Below the pieces are notes generated by a model. That model was not told the origin of the DNA. It made no database searches and saw nothing but the letters and a program-made list of their open reading frames with translations. Source: JAFGXW01 sp964634385 (GTDB lineage: Bacteria > Bacillota_I > Bacilli_A > Izemoplasmatales > Izemoplasmataceae). Taken from it: a DNA stretch of 64,000 nucleotides. A program made the position numbers and the translations under genes. Each line of letters starts with the position of its first letter. Position 1 is the stretch's first letter. Positions 16,772-25,513 of this stretch are shown in pieces. The stretch covers positions 1 through 64,000 of the forward strand of contig CAZWIZ010000001.1 of the NCBI GenBank assembly GCA_964634385.1. Reading direction: 5' to 3'.

Positions 16772-18754
16772 TGGTTTTTCCTCCTGGATAGCTTCATTAA
16801 TAAATTCAATTAACTCCGCCTTAACTTTTTCAATATCATCTGTTTCAATTTGAGCACCTGCATTATTTAGATGCCCTCCGCCTTTAAATTTTTCCATAAC
16901 TATTTGAACATTAAACCCTTCTAAACTTCTAGCACTTATTCCTACCATTTTATCTTCAAAATAACCAAGAGCAAAAGAAGCAACAGTATTATCGATTTCA
17001 AGTAACATATCTGCTACTTTAGCAAGTAAATTCCTTGAAGTTGGAATATTAGAAGGTACAATAACTATTGAAAATTTAGAATGAATAACTTCCGCAATTG
17101 ATAGTAATTGTGATTTTAATTGAATTTCATCTAATCCTTCTCTTAAAACTATTTTCACTTTAAAAGTATCAGCTCCGAATTTTCTTAAAATCGCAGCCGC
17201 TTCAAACGTTCGAGATCCTGTTCGATATATAAAATTATTAGTATCAACCATGATACCTGATAACATTATTGTAGCTTCAAATTGATTAATATCAACATCC
17301 TTACTAGCTAAATCAATCATTTCTGTTACTAATTCAACACTACTAGATGCATATGGTTCTATATGACTAATTATTGCATTAGGAATAGCATCAGATAGTT
17401 TTCTATGATGATCTATTATTACTAGTTTTTTTGTTCTATAGATAATTCTTTTTTCTAATGTTTGTCCATATGAATGATGATCAACTAAAATAAGTAAATC
17501 TTCTTTATTTATATAATCTAACGCTAATGCTGGTGTAATAATATAATCTAATAATGTTACATATTCATATTCAATTAATTGAATTATTTTTTTAACAGTT
17601 TTATCTAAAGCTTCTGAATCTAAAACAATATAAGCTTCTTTATTAAATGTTTGAGCAAGTTTCAAAAGACCCATAGATGCTCCTAAAGCATCTGTATCAG
17701 GCATAACATGTGGCATAATAAAAACTCTATTACAATCCTCAAATAATTTTTCTAATTTTTGAGTATTTATTCTTGTAGTAATTCTTGTTCGTTTTTCTGC
17801 AGTATTAGTATTCCCACCAAAATAACGTAAGTCTCTTCCTTCAATATTTACAACTATTTGATCTCCACCTCTTGATAATGCTAAATCAAGTGCGTCTGAG
17901 GCTATACTCCCTAATTTATTAAATTTAAGGTTAGCGCAAGCTATTCCAATACTTAAAGTAACTAATAAATCTTTTTCTTTTGAAATCTTTGAAATATCAT
18001 TTAAGATCTTAAATTCATGTTCCATTAATTCAAGTAAATTAGATTTATTCATAACAGCTATTAGTTTAGAATTAGTAATTGGAACTATATAAAATCCGAA
18101 TTCTTCTCCCCAATTTTCTAATACTTGAAGATATCTTCCTTGAATATAACTACGTTCTGATACATCTAAAACACTAATTGCGTCGTCTAAATTATCTAAA
18201 TTTAAAACAGCAAGTACATCAGTCGCATCGTCATACTTCTTTTTCAATTCTTCTCGTTCTGAAACTTGAGTTAAATATAAAATTAAGTTTTCAAAATCAA
18301 ACTCGATCTCATATTTATGAGTATATATTTTCATCACAAGTATTTTTTTAGGTTGTTTATCTATTAAGTTATTAAATATTTCAGTAGAAAGAGTTTCAAT
18401 ATTTCTTTTAATTAAAACATTTTCAAAAATGTCTTTTGCGTAATTATTAGCCCATTTAATAACTAATGATTCATCAAATATAATAATACCTAAAGGCATT
18501 ACAGAAATTATTTTTTTTTCAGCTACATCTTTTCGTGCAATTAAATCTTGCATTTCTTTTAACTTTGTTGAAAGTGTTGAGATTTTTTTATTTTTTTTAC
18601 TATAATAATAAGCTTGATAATAGAGGTTTGCCATAATGACTATAATTATTCCTGAAGAAACAATTATAAAAACAGCATTATCTTGAAAAATATAAAATAT
18701 CAAGAATAATAAAGTTATTGAAATAGGAACTAAAACTTTAAATAGTGCTTTCAT
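16328..18754 (-). CDS. gdpP-rplI: Fusion of cyclic-di-AMP phosphodiesterase GdpP and ribosomal protein L9
   Basis: Residues 1-661 are a complete GdpP: two N-terminal membrane helices (about 8-22 and 26-48), a PAS region (75-165), a degenerate GGDEF domain (170-305), then DHH/DHHA1 with HVMPDTDALGAS at 349-360, IIDHH at 446-450, VDTNNF at 503-508 and GGGHLNNAGA at 625-634. GdpP hydrolyses c-di-AMP. From residue 662 the same frame continues, without stop, into full-length L9. These are separate adjacent genes in Bacillus. A perfect AGGAGG sits 8 bases before the L9 methionine, so free L9 is probably also made. A sequencing error removing a stop is possible but the frame is clean. Confidence 0.93.
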   Translation of the reverse strand: MKALFKVLVPISITLLFLIFYIFQDNAVFIIVSSGIIIVIMANLYYQAYYYSKKNKKISTLSTKLKEMQDLIARKDVAEKKIISVMPLGIIIFDESLVIKWANNYAKDIFENVLIKRNIETLSTEIFNNLIDKQPKKILVMKIYTHKYEIEFDFENLILYLTQVSEREELKKKYDDATDVLAVLNLDNLDDAISVLDVSERSYIQGRYLQVLENWGEEFGFYIVPITNSKLIAVMNKSNLLELMEHEFKILNDISKISKEKDLLVTLSIGIACANLKFNKLGSIASDALDLALSRGGDQIVVNIEGRDLRYFGGNTNTAEKRTRITTRINTQKLEKLFEDCNRVFIMPHVMPDTDALGASMGLLKLAQTFNKEAYIVLDSEALDKTVKKIIQLIEYEYVTLLDYIITPALALDYINKEDLLILVDHHSYGQTLEKRIIYRTKKLVIIDHHRKLSDAIPNAIISHIEPYASSSVELVTEMIDLASKDVDINQFEATIMLSGIMVDTNNFIYRTGSRTFEAAAILRKFGADTFKVKIVLREGLDEIQLKSQLLSIAEVIHSKFSIVIVPSNIPTSRNLLAKVADMLLEIDNTVASFALGYFEDKMVGISARSLEGFNVQIVMEKFKGGGHLNNAGAQIETDDIEKVKAELIEFINEAIQEEKPMKIILIKDVKNKGKKGEVIDVAAGYGNYLLSSKNAIEATLENLQSIEKEKAKKEEIERKLLEEMKILKEKIEKLPVRIHVKIGDNGKLFGKINSKQIAHEFKKQNGIDIDKRKIQLKDNMSALGNYTLDVKLHKNVIAKIEVLVVEE

Positions 18755-18825
18755 TAAATCACCTCTTTTTGTCTTTAATATTATATCATAATTAGAACTT
18801 TTTTCAAAACAAACATGTAGAAAAA

Positions 18826-18844
18826 AAGACTCAAAATGAGTCTT
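18826..18844 (-). terminator. Terminator of the rpsF-ssb-rpsR operon
   Basis: AAGACTC and GAGTCTT stem with a 5-base loop and seven T on the minus strand; it begins at the rpsR stop codon. Confidence 0.85.
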
Positions 18845-19076
18845 ATTCTTTTACGAATGGTAATAAAGCCATATGACGTGCACGTTTAATTGCAACACTT
18901 AATTCTGATTGATATCTAGCTTTAGTTCCTGTGACACGTTTTGGTAATATTTTACCACGATCACTAATAAATCTTTTTAATAATTCTACATTTTTATAAT
19001 CTATATATGTAATTTTGTTATCAGTAAAATAACATCTTTTTTTACGTCTTTTACGGAAATTTCCAGTTCTAGCCAT
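18843..19076 (-). CDS. rpsR: Ribosomal protein S18
   Basis: Small-subunit protein that pairs with S6 on the platform. The 77 residues contain the typical ITYIDYKNVELLKRFISDRGKILP and end with RARHMALLPF, both diagnostic. Last gene of rpsF-ssb-rpsR, the standard bacterial order, 14 bases after ssb. Confidence 0.97.
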   Translation of the reverse strand: MARTGNFRKRRKKRCYFTDNKITYIDYKNVELLKRFISDRGKILPKRVTGTKARYQSELSVAIKRARHMALLPFVKE

Positions 19077-19090
19077 TTAATTTTCCTCCT

Positions 19091-19546
19091 TTAAAATGGT
19101 AAATCATCCTCAGCTACATCAATTGTAGGGGTTGACTCTTGTTTCTTTGGTTTTTGGTAATCTTTCTTTTGATAACTTCTTGAATAATCTTGAGAACCAT
19201 AATCTTTGTTATAATCATTATCTTGATTTTTCGGTTCTAAAAATTGAACGCTATCGCAAACAACTTCGGTAGTGTATTTTCTGATTCCATCTTTATCGTC
19301 ATATGAACCTGTTTGTATTCTTCCTTCAATTCCAAGCAAGCTTCCTTTTTTAATAAAGCGTGCTAAATTTTCTGCTTGTTTTCTCCAAACAACACATTGA
19401 ATAAAGTCCGCTTCTCTTTCACCAGTTGGACCTGCGAAAGTACGATTAACAGCTAATGTAAATTTTACAACTGCAATATTACTTGAGGTATATCTCAATT
19501 CTGGATCTCTAGTTAAACGTCCAACCAAAACAGTACGATTGATCAT
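19091..19546 (-). CDS. ssb: Single-stranded DNA-binding protein
   Basis: Coats single-stranded DNA in replication and repair. The OB fold occupies about 1-108 (MINRTVLVGRLTRDPELRYT), followed by a Gln/Lys/Tyr-rich linker and the acidic tip DDLPF that recruits partner proteins. 151 residues. Between rpsF and rpsR, as in Bacillus. Confidence 0.97.
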   Translation of the reverse strand: MINRTVLVGRLTRDPELRYTSSNIAVVKFTLAVNRTFAGPTGEREADFIQCVVWRKQAENLARFIKKGSLLGIEGRIQTGSYDDKDGIRKYTTEVVCDSVQFLEPKNQDNDYNKDYGSQDYSRSYQKKDYQKPKKQESTPTIDVAEDDLPF

Positions 19547-19557
19547 AAAATCACTCC

Positions 19558-19845
19558 TTATCTTTCATCTTTTAAGATTAAATAACGAATTATTGATTCT
19601 TTAATTCTAACAATACGATCGAATTCGATTCTAGCTTCATCATTAGATACTACGTCTAATACAACGTAATAACCTTTTTTATGTTTTTCAATTTCATAAG
19701 CTAGGTCTCTCATACCCCATTCGTTCACTTTTGTTACTTCTGCACCACGAGATGTAAAGATTAAGTTTAATTCTTCAATTAAAGCTTTTCTATCATCTTC
19801 TAATACAGTAGGACGAATGATGTACATAATTTCATATTTTCTCAT
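19558..19845 (-). CDS. rpsF: Ribosomal protein S6
   Basis: 95 residues beginning MRKYEIMYIIRP, with WGMRDLAYEIEKHKKGYYVV in the middle, both conserved in S6. First gene of the operon; starts at ATG after AGGAGG. S6 with S18 regulates this operon in many bacteria through the mRNA leader. Confidence 0.97.
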   Translation of the reverse strand: MRKYEIMYIIRPTVLEDDRKALIEELNLIFTSRGAEVTKVNEWGMRDLAYEIEKHKKGYYVVLDVVSNDEARIEFDRIVRIKESIIRYLILKDER

Positions 19846-19910
19846 TTTTTTACCTCCTTTTGGTCTATTGGCTGCCCATGCAGCAAGGATGAGTTTTCAC
19901 TCAGCTGAAC
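19846..19910 (-). promoter_or_regulatory. Possible S6:S18 autoregulatory leader
   Basis: The rpsF leader contains two small hairpins, GAGT/ACTC and GCTGC/GCAGC, just before the AGGAGG site. The position is that of the known S6:S18 leader. I did not find the characteristic CCG in a clear bulge, so the match is tentative. Confidence 0.4.
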
Positions 19911-19911
19911 T

Positions 19912-19940
19912 ATTATAGCACAGTTGCATTTTAATGTAAA
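19912..19940 (-). promoter_or_regulatory. Sigma-A promoter of rpsF-ssb-rpsR
   Basis: TTTACA (19935-19940) and TATAAT (19912-19917) with 17-base spacing. The rest of this gap (19941-20133) is AT-rich and shows nothing else I can support. Confidence 0.75.
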
Positions 19941-20133
19941 CTAATATATAGAATATATATAACTGTTAAAAAATTAACATTATTTCTTTATTAGTTTTGA
20001 TATTATTTGAAAAAAGTTGTTCTCAAAAGTAGCTTTTTTTATATTTCTTAAACCCAGTCTAACACTAAATAAAATAAAAAACTAGTATATCTTATTGAAA
20101 AATATCTTCAGTTTTAAACCCATGTTTTATATA

Positions 20134-21339
20134 TCAATTTATCAATTGTTTTCTAATTAAATCAAGCGCATAAATTGTCGCTCTTTTTCTAACCATATAT
20201 CTATTTCCATTAAATATTTTTTTATAAGTATTTGTTTCACCTTCATATGTTAATCCAAAATAAACTAATCCAACTGGCTTTTCTTTTGTCCCACCTGTTG
20301 GTCCAGCAATACCTGTGATTGATAATGTTATATTTGATTTAGTCTTTTTAAAAAGTCCTTTAGACATCTCTTTAGCACATTCAGAACTAACTGCGCCATA
20401 TGTATTTATAGTATTTTTAGAAACATCTAAATATTTTGTTTTAGCTTCATTGCTATATGTAACAATACTTTCATTAAATACACTAGAAGATCCACTAACA
20501 TTAGTAATCGTACTAGCAAGCATTCCTCCAGTACAACTTTCTACAACTGAAATAATCATTTTTTTATCCTTTAATAAGTTTACAACAACACCTTCTAAGG
20601 TATCATTCAAATTACCATATATATAATTAGTATATTTATTATAAAACTCATTCATACAAATATCTAAATCATCTTTATTATTTGATGTGAAAACATATTT
20701 AACTTCACCAATAGTGGCGTATGGTGCAATATTCACATTTGGATGTAAATCATAAAATCCAGTAAGAGATTTTTCCATAGTTGATTCCCCTATTCCAACT
20801 AATTTAAATCCATTAGAAAACAATTTAATATTATTTGTTTTTTCTAAATATTCAACAAGTTTTTCTAACATCGGTAACATCTCATGTGGAGGACCTGGGA
20901 ATAAGACAATTGTTTTTTCTTTTGCTTTAAAAATAACTCCAGGTGCTGTCCCAAGTTCATTTTCTAATATGATACTTTCTTTAGGAAATAATGCTTGTTT
21001 ATTATTCGTATCTTCCATTTTTAAATTTATCTGGTCAAAGTATGATTTAATCTTTTTAAGAACACTTTGATTTATATATGTTTCTACCTTAAAATATTCA
21101 ATTACTGTTTCACGACTTATATCATCAATTGTTGGACCAAGTCCTCCTGTAAAGATTATTAAATCTTCATCTATATAGTCAAGTATTGAATAATATTCTT
21201 CTTTTATGTCATCAATTACAAAAGAACGATTTACATCGATTCCAATTTGATTTAACCTACTAGCTATTAACGTTAAATTTGTATTAACTGTTTTTCCTGT
21301 TAAAACTTCTTTTCCAACTGTAATAATTACTGTTTTCAT
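20134..21339 (-). CDS. cinA: CinA-family nicotinamide-nucleotide amidase
   Basis: Two-domain CinA. The N-terminal MoCF/COG1058 domain (about 1-170) carries FTGGLGPTIDD and the LFPGPPHEM box; the C-terminal PncC domain (about 245-401) carries VVESCTGGMLASTI and SITGIAGPTGGT and deamidates NMN in pyridine-nucleotide salvage. 401 residues from the ATG at 21339, chosen because AGGTGAT precedes it and overlaps the upstream GTG. In Bacillus cinA precedes recA; here it stands alone. Confidence 0.95.
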   Translation of the reverse strand: MKTVIITVGKEVLTGKTVNTNLTLIASRLNQIGIDVNRSFVIDDIKEEYYSILDYIDEDLIIFTGGLGPTIDDISRETVIEYFKVETYINQSVLKKIKSYFDQINLKMEDTNNKQALFPKESIILENELGTAPGVIFKAKEKTIVLFPGPPHEMLPMLEKLVEYLEKTNNIKLFSNGFKLVGIGESTMEKSLTGFYDLHPNVNIAPYATIGEVKYVFTSNNKDDLDICMNEFYNKYTNYIYGNLNDTLEGVVVNLLKDKKMIISVVESCTGGMLASTITNVSGSSSVFNESIVTYSNEAKTKYLDVSKNTINTYGAVSSECAKEMSKGLFKKTKSNITLSITGIAGPTGGTKEKPVGLVYFGLTYEGETNTYKKIFNGNRYMVRKRATIYALDLIRKQLIN

Positions 21340-21392
21340 TTTTATCACCTGTTTTTATTATACTACATATTTTTCTTGTTATTATACAAAAT

Positions 21393-22229
21393 TTACTTAA
21401 TCAAAGTTGCTCCTCCACCTACAAAAACTGTTACTATTTCATCATTTCTTTTTGTTAATTTTGTTAATATTTCTGATGGCCTATCCATACTGTATCCTTG
21501 TCTTAAAACAAAGTTTGTTTTATCTTTATAAACATAATTATTAAGATAACATCCTAATGCTCCGTTACTCGTTCCTGTCGCGCTTTCTTCATTTATTCCA
21601 ACTATTGGAGCAAAGTTTCTTCCATATGCATCTATATCTGATTCATTTGTTAAAGCAAAGCAATGGATTCCTATTACATTATATTTATCTGATATATTTT
21701 TTATTTTTATTATATCAGGTATTATCTCATTCAATTCTTTTATTCCCTTTATAGGAACAAATATTTCTCTCAATCCAGTAGATAAAACTCTAATAGGTAG
21801 TTCTGTATTTACAATTTTTGTTGTATTAAAACAGTCTTCTATTAAAGTTGGATCAACAAGATCACCATATATCGGAGGTAGTTGTTCCATATAAACAATT
21901 TTATCTTTTACTTCTATTTTTAAAATTCCTGCTTTAGTCTCTTGAGTATAAAACCCTTTAGTAATTATTCCTTTATCTCTTAATAGATTAAAAGTAGCTA
22001 TTGTGGCATGGCCACAAAGATTCACTTCATTGATTGGAGTAAAAAAACGAATATTAAAATCCGTATGTGAACTTTTCATTACAAACGCAGTTTCAGAATA
22101 TCCAATATCACTTGCGATTAGTTGCATTTCTTTTTCGTTTAATGTATCCGCATTAAAAACAACTCCTGCAGGATTACCTCCATGAGTTTCTTTCGCAAAT
22201 GACATCATTCGATAAATTTTATATTCCAT
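21393..22229 (-). CDS. PhzF-family isomerase/epimerase-like protein
   Basis: PhzF proteins share the diaminopimelate epimerase fold; most are of unknown substrate. Conserved marks: GGNPAGVV near residues 17-24, GYSETAFV with the family Glu, HATIATF, and GTSNGALGCYL near 215-225. Start taken at the ATG at 22229, with a GGGTGGGG site before it, rather than the GTG 9 bases upstream. 278 residues. No biosynthetic partner genes are adjacent. Confidence 0.88.
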   Translation of the reverse strand: MEYKIYRMMSFAKETHGGNPAGVVFNADTLNEKEMQLIASDIGYSETAFVMKSSHTDFNIRFFTPINEVNLCGHATIATFNLLRDKGIITKGFYTQETKAGILKIEVKDKIVYMEQLPPIYGDLVDPTLIEDCFNTTKIVNTELPIRVLSTGLREIFVPIKGIKELNEIIPDIIKIKNISDKYNVIGIHCFALTNESDIDAYGRNFAPIVGINEESATGTSNGALGCYLNNYVYKDKTNFVLRQGYSMDRPSEILTKLTKRNDEIVTVFVGGGATLIK

Positions 22230-22292
22230 TTTCCCCACCCACTTAATTAACTATATTTATTTTATCATACAATTAATCTAATGAGTAATCAA

Positions 22293-22327
22293 AAAAACAC
22301 AATATCATTTAAATATATTGTGTTTTT
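22293..22327 (-). terminator. Terminator after ychF
   Basis: AAAAACACAATAT and ATATTGTGTTTTT form a 13-base-pair stem with a T run, just downstream of the ychF stop. Confidence 0.85.
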
Positions 22328-22330
22328 GTT

Positions 22331-23434
22331 TTATACATTAAATCTAAAAAGTAATATATCTCCATCTTGAACTACATAAGTCTTACCTTCACTACGTGAT
22401 TTGCCAGCATCTTTAGCTCCTTGTTCACCGTTATATTTTATATAATCATCATAAGTAATAGTTTCCGCTCTAATAAATCCTTTTTCGAAATCACTATGAA
22501 TTATTCCTGCACATTGTGGAGCTTTCATTCCTTTTTTAAATGTCCAAGCTCTTACTTCTTTAGGACCGGCTGTAAAATATGTTTCAAGTCCTAACAAACG
22601 ATAACTTCTTTTTATAAGTTTATTAAGTCCTGATTCTTTAATACCAAGATCTTCTAAAAACATATCTCTTTCATCATCAGTTAATTCTCCTAATTCAGCT
22701 TCAATTTTAGCACTAATAACTACAACTTCACTATTTTCTTTACTAGCAAATTCTTTAATTTTTTTAACATATTCATTGTTGTCAAAATCATTAATATCAT
22801 CTTCACTTATATTAGCTACATAAAGCATTGTTTTTAATGTTAAAAAATTAAAGTTTTTGATTAAATCTAACTCATTTTCATTAAATTTAATAGTTCTTAT
22901 AGGTTTATTATCCATTAAAGTATCTTGAATTAATTTAAGAATTTTATACTCTTCAACAGCGGCCTGGTCAACCTTTAAAGTAGCTTTTTTCAAAATTTTA
23001 GGAATACGTTTTTCCACAACTTCTAAATCAGCAAATATTAATTCTAAATTAATTGTTTCAATATCTCTTACAGGATTAATTGTTCCATCAATATGTGTAA
23101 CATTGTCATCATCAAATGCACGAACTACTTGGATAATTGCGTCTACTTCACGAATATGACTTAAAAATTTATTTCCTAGTCCTTCTCCACGTGAAGCACC
23201 TTTAACAATTCCGGCGATATCTGTGAATTCAAATATTGTTGGAACTGTTTTTTTAGGTTGTACTAATTCAGTTAATTTATATAATCTTTCATCAGGCACT
23301 TCAACTACTCCAACATTAGGATCAATTGTTGCGAATGGATAATTCGCAGCTAATGCACCTGCTTTAGTTATTGCGTTAAATAGGGTTGATTTACCAACAT
23401 TAGGTAATCCTACAATTCCAGCTGTTAAACCCAT
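22331..23434 (-). CDS. ychF: Redox-regulated Obg-like ATPase YchF
   Basis: P-loop protein of the Obg family with ATPase preference, associated with ribosomes and stress response. GIVGLPNVGKSTLFNA at 6-21, DIAGIVKGAS (G3 region), a central coiled coil, and a C-terminal TGS domain (TYFTAGPKEVRAWTF onward). 367 residues, standard length. Monocistronic with its own terminator. Confidence 0.97.
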   Translation of the reverse strand: MGLTAGIVGLPNVGKSTLFNAITKAGALAANYPFATIDPNVGVVEVPDERLYKLTELVQPKKTVPTIFEFTDIAGIVKGASRGEGLGNKFLSHIREVDAIIQVVRAFDDDNVTHIDGTINPVRDIETINLELIFADLEVVEKRIPKILKKATLKVDQAAVEEYKILKLIQDTLMDNKPIRTIKFNENELDLIKNFNFLTLKTMLYVANISEDDINDFDNNEYVKKIKEFASKENSEVVVISAKIEAELGELTDDERDMFLEDLGIKESGLNKLIKRSYRLLGLETYFTAGPKEVRAWTFKKGMKAPQCAGIIHSDFEKGFIRAETITYDDYIKYNGEQGAKDAGKSRSEGKTYVVQDGDILLFRFNV

Positions 23435-23493
23435 AAAATCATCTCCTTTAAATCTACATTATTTTACTTTATTTTACCTTTTATTTCAAGAAA

Positions 23494-23513
23494 AAAAGAG
23501 GAAATCCTCTTTT
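23494..23513 (-). terminator. Terminator after the HtrA-type protease gene
   Basis: AAAAGAGGA stem with CCTCTTTT and a following T run on the minus strand, overlapping the stop codon. Confidence 0.8.
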
Positions 23514-24621
23514 AATCATCAGGGTGTATTCCTAGTGTTGCTACATCAGATGTATACAATTCTCCATCTCTTATATATTGAAGTTGAATTTCTTCACCAA
23601 CTTGTGAATTAAGAATTGCTTCTTTCAAATCATTAAAGTTTAATATCGCTCTAAACTCATCATATGATGAGTTTTTATAAGCAACAATTGTATCTCCGTT
23701 TTGAAGTCCAGCAGCTTCAGCTGCCCCACCTTCTTGAACATCAACGCAAACTCCATATTCAGTTCCACATACATTTAACTGAGCGTATGTTGTTATTCCT
23801 AAATATGGTCGAGTTACTATTCCATCATCTTCTAAATCAGCTGTAATTCTTCTAACTGTATTTGATGGAATAGCGAACCCTATCCCTGTAACATAATCAT
23901 CAATAATTTTCATATTGTTAATTCCTATTAATTCTCCATTAACATTAAGTAAAGCACCACCACTATTTCCTGGACTTATAGCTGCATCATGTTGAAGTAA
24001 TGTAGTATTAAATCCACCATCTACAACATATCTTGTAAGACCACTTACAATTCCCATAGTAACAGTACCATAATATTCAAATCCGAGTGGATTTCCTAAT
24101 GCAAATACAAATTGTCCAACTTTTATATCATAAGAATCTGCGAATGGTATTACTGAAAAATACTCTGGCGATTCAAATGTAAGTACAGCTAAATCAGTTG
24201 TAGGATCTAATCCTAATAATTCAATATGTTCATCTTCTATATCAAATAATATTCCGTTTTTTTCATAAACTATTGTTAAGAATGTTGAGTCTTCAACAAC
24301 ATGACTATTAGTTACTACATAATATACATCTCCAACTTGTTTATAAATAACTCCAGATCCAGACGCAGCTCCTGAATCAGTGGTATTAACTATTCCAATA
24401 ACACCATATCTCGCTACTTCTATCATGTTTGTTACAGCTGTTTGAAATGATGTTAAATCATATGTAGTATTTACAGTTGCTTCTGGGATTAATTCGTTAA
24501 TTAAAGCTGTTATTTCTTCTTCTGTCATTGAATTATCAACAGGCTCTACTACTTCAGTAGGAATACATCCTGTTAAAAGCAATGATAAAGATATTGTTAA
24601 AATTAGTAAAAGTTTTTTCAT
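23512..24621 (-). CDS. Lipoprotein HtrA/DegP-type serine protease
   Basis: Surface quality-control protease. A lipoprotein signal ends in LLLTGC, so Cys19 is expected to be lipidated. The trypsin-like triad is H107 (TNSHVV), D143 (TTDLAVL) and S220 (SPGNSGGALL); one PDZ domain occupies about 275-365. Bacillus HtrA proteins use a transmembrane anchor instead of a lipid, so the anchoring mode differs. 369 residues. It begins right after tatD; the two may be co-transcribed. Confidence 0.94.
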   Translation of the reverse strand: MKKLLLILTISLSLLLTGCIPTEVVEPVDNSMTEEEITALINELIPEATVNTTYDLTSFQTAVTNMIEVARYGVIGIVNTTDSGAASGSGVIYKQVGDVYYVVTNSHVVEDSTFLTIVYEKNGILFDIEDEHIELLGLDPTTDLAVLTFESPEYFSVIPFADSYDIKVGQFVFALGNPLGFEYYGTVTMGIVSGLTRYVVDGGFNTTLLQHDAAISPGNSGGALLNVNGELIGINNMKIIDDYVTGIGFAIPSNTVRRITADLEDDGIVTRPYLGITTYAQLNVCGTEYGVCVDVQEGGAAEAAGLQNGDTIVAYKNSSYDEFRAILNFNDLKEAILNSQVGEEIQLQYIRDGELYTSDVATLGIHPDD

Positions 24622-25392
24622 TTAAATCTTCTCCTTTATGTTAAAAAGTTTATATGCGTTTTTAGTTGTTTGGTTTGCGAAATCCTCATAAGACATATTT
24701 TTAATTCTTGCGATTTCTTCTGCGACTAATTTTACACGAAATGGTTCATTGATTTTTCCTCTAAAAGGATGAGGAGATAAATATGGTGAATCAGTTTCAA
24801 CTAATATTTTATCTAGAGGAACCATTTCTGCGACTTTTTTAGGTTTATGACCATTTTTAAACGTTACTGGTCCACCTAAAGAAATATATAATCCTAAATT
24901 TAAAAAATTATTTGCCATTTCAGGACTACCTGAATAACAATGCATTACTCCTTTTAAATTTTTATATTCACTTAAAATATTATAAGTAACTTCACTAGCA
25001 TCTCTCATATGAATAATTAATGGTTTGTTATATTCAAAAGACAAATCTATTTGCCTTTTAAATACTTCTATTTGATCATCTTTTGATTCTTTATTCCAAT
25101 AAAAATCCATTCCACATTCACCAACACCAACAACTTTTTTATGTTTTAATTGTTTAATCAATAAATCATAATCACTATCTTTTATGTCTTTCGCATCAGT
25201 TGGGTGGAATCCAACTGTTGCATAAATAAAAGGATATTCTTCAGCAAGTTCTATTGCCCGAGCATTAGTTTTCTTATCAAACCCAACAACAATCATTGTT
25301 TTAACACCATTGTTTAAAGCTCTTTCTATTACTTCTTTTAAGTTATTATCAAATTTTTCAGAATTCAAATGAACATGTGTATCTACTAACAT
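24622..25392 (-). CDS. tatD: TatD-family deoxyribonuclease
   Basis: Metal-dependent 3'-5' exonuclease of the amidohydrolase fold. Metal ligands visible: DTHVHL at the N-terminus, GECGMDFYW, IIHMRDA, HCYSGS and ETDSPYLSPHP. The ATG at 25392 is preferred over the GTG 9 bases upstream because AGGTGAT overlaps the latter. 256 residues. In Bacillus the homologue lies beside metG; here it is separated from it. Confidence 0.94.
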   Translation of the reverse strand: MLVDTHVHLNSEKFDNNLKEVIERALNNGVKTMIVVGFDKKTNARAIELAEEYPFIYATVGFHPTDAKDIKDSDYDLLIKQLKHKKVVGVGECGMDFYWNKESKDDQIEVFKRQIDLSFEYNKPLIIHMRDASEVTYNILSEYKNLKGVMHCYSGSPEMANNFLNLGLYISLGGPVTFKNGHKPKKVAEMVPLDKILVETDSPYLSPHPFRGKINEPFRVKLVAEEIARIKNMSYEDFANQTTKNAYKLFNIKEKI

Positions 25393-25462
25393 TTTTATCA
25401 CCTATTCTATTATACCAATATTATACATTTTTTCTATGAAAAATATGTGAAAAAAGCAAAGA

Positions 25463-25484
25463 AAAAGAGACCGAAGTCTCTTTT
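25463..25484 (-). terminator. Terminator after tuf
   Basis: AAAAGAGAC and GTCTCTTTT close on a TTCG tetraloop (minus strand) with a trailing T run, a textbook intrinsic terminator. Confidence 0.92.
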
Positions 25485-25513
25485 ACAATTTTTATTCTAT
25501 CGTTTTTTAATAA

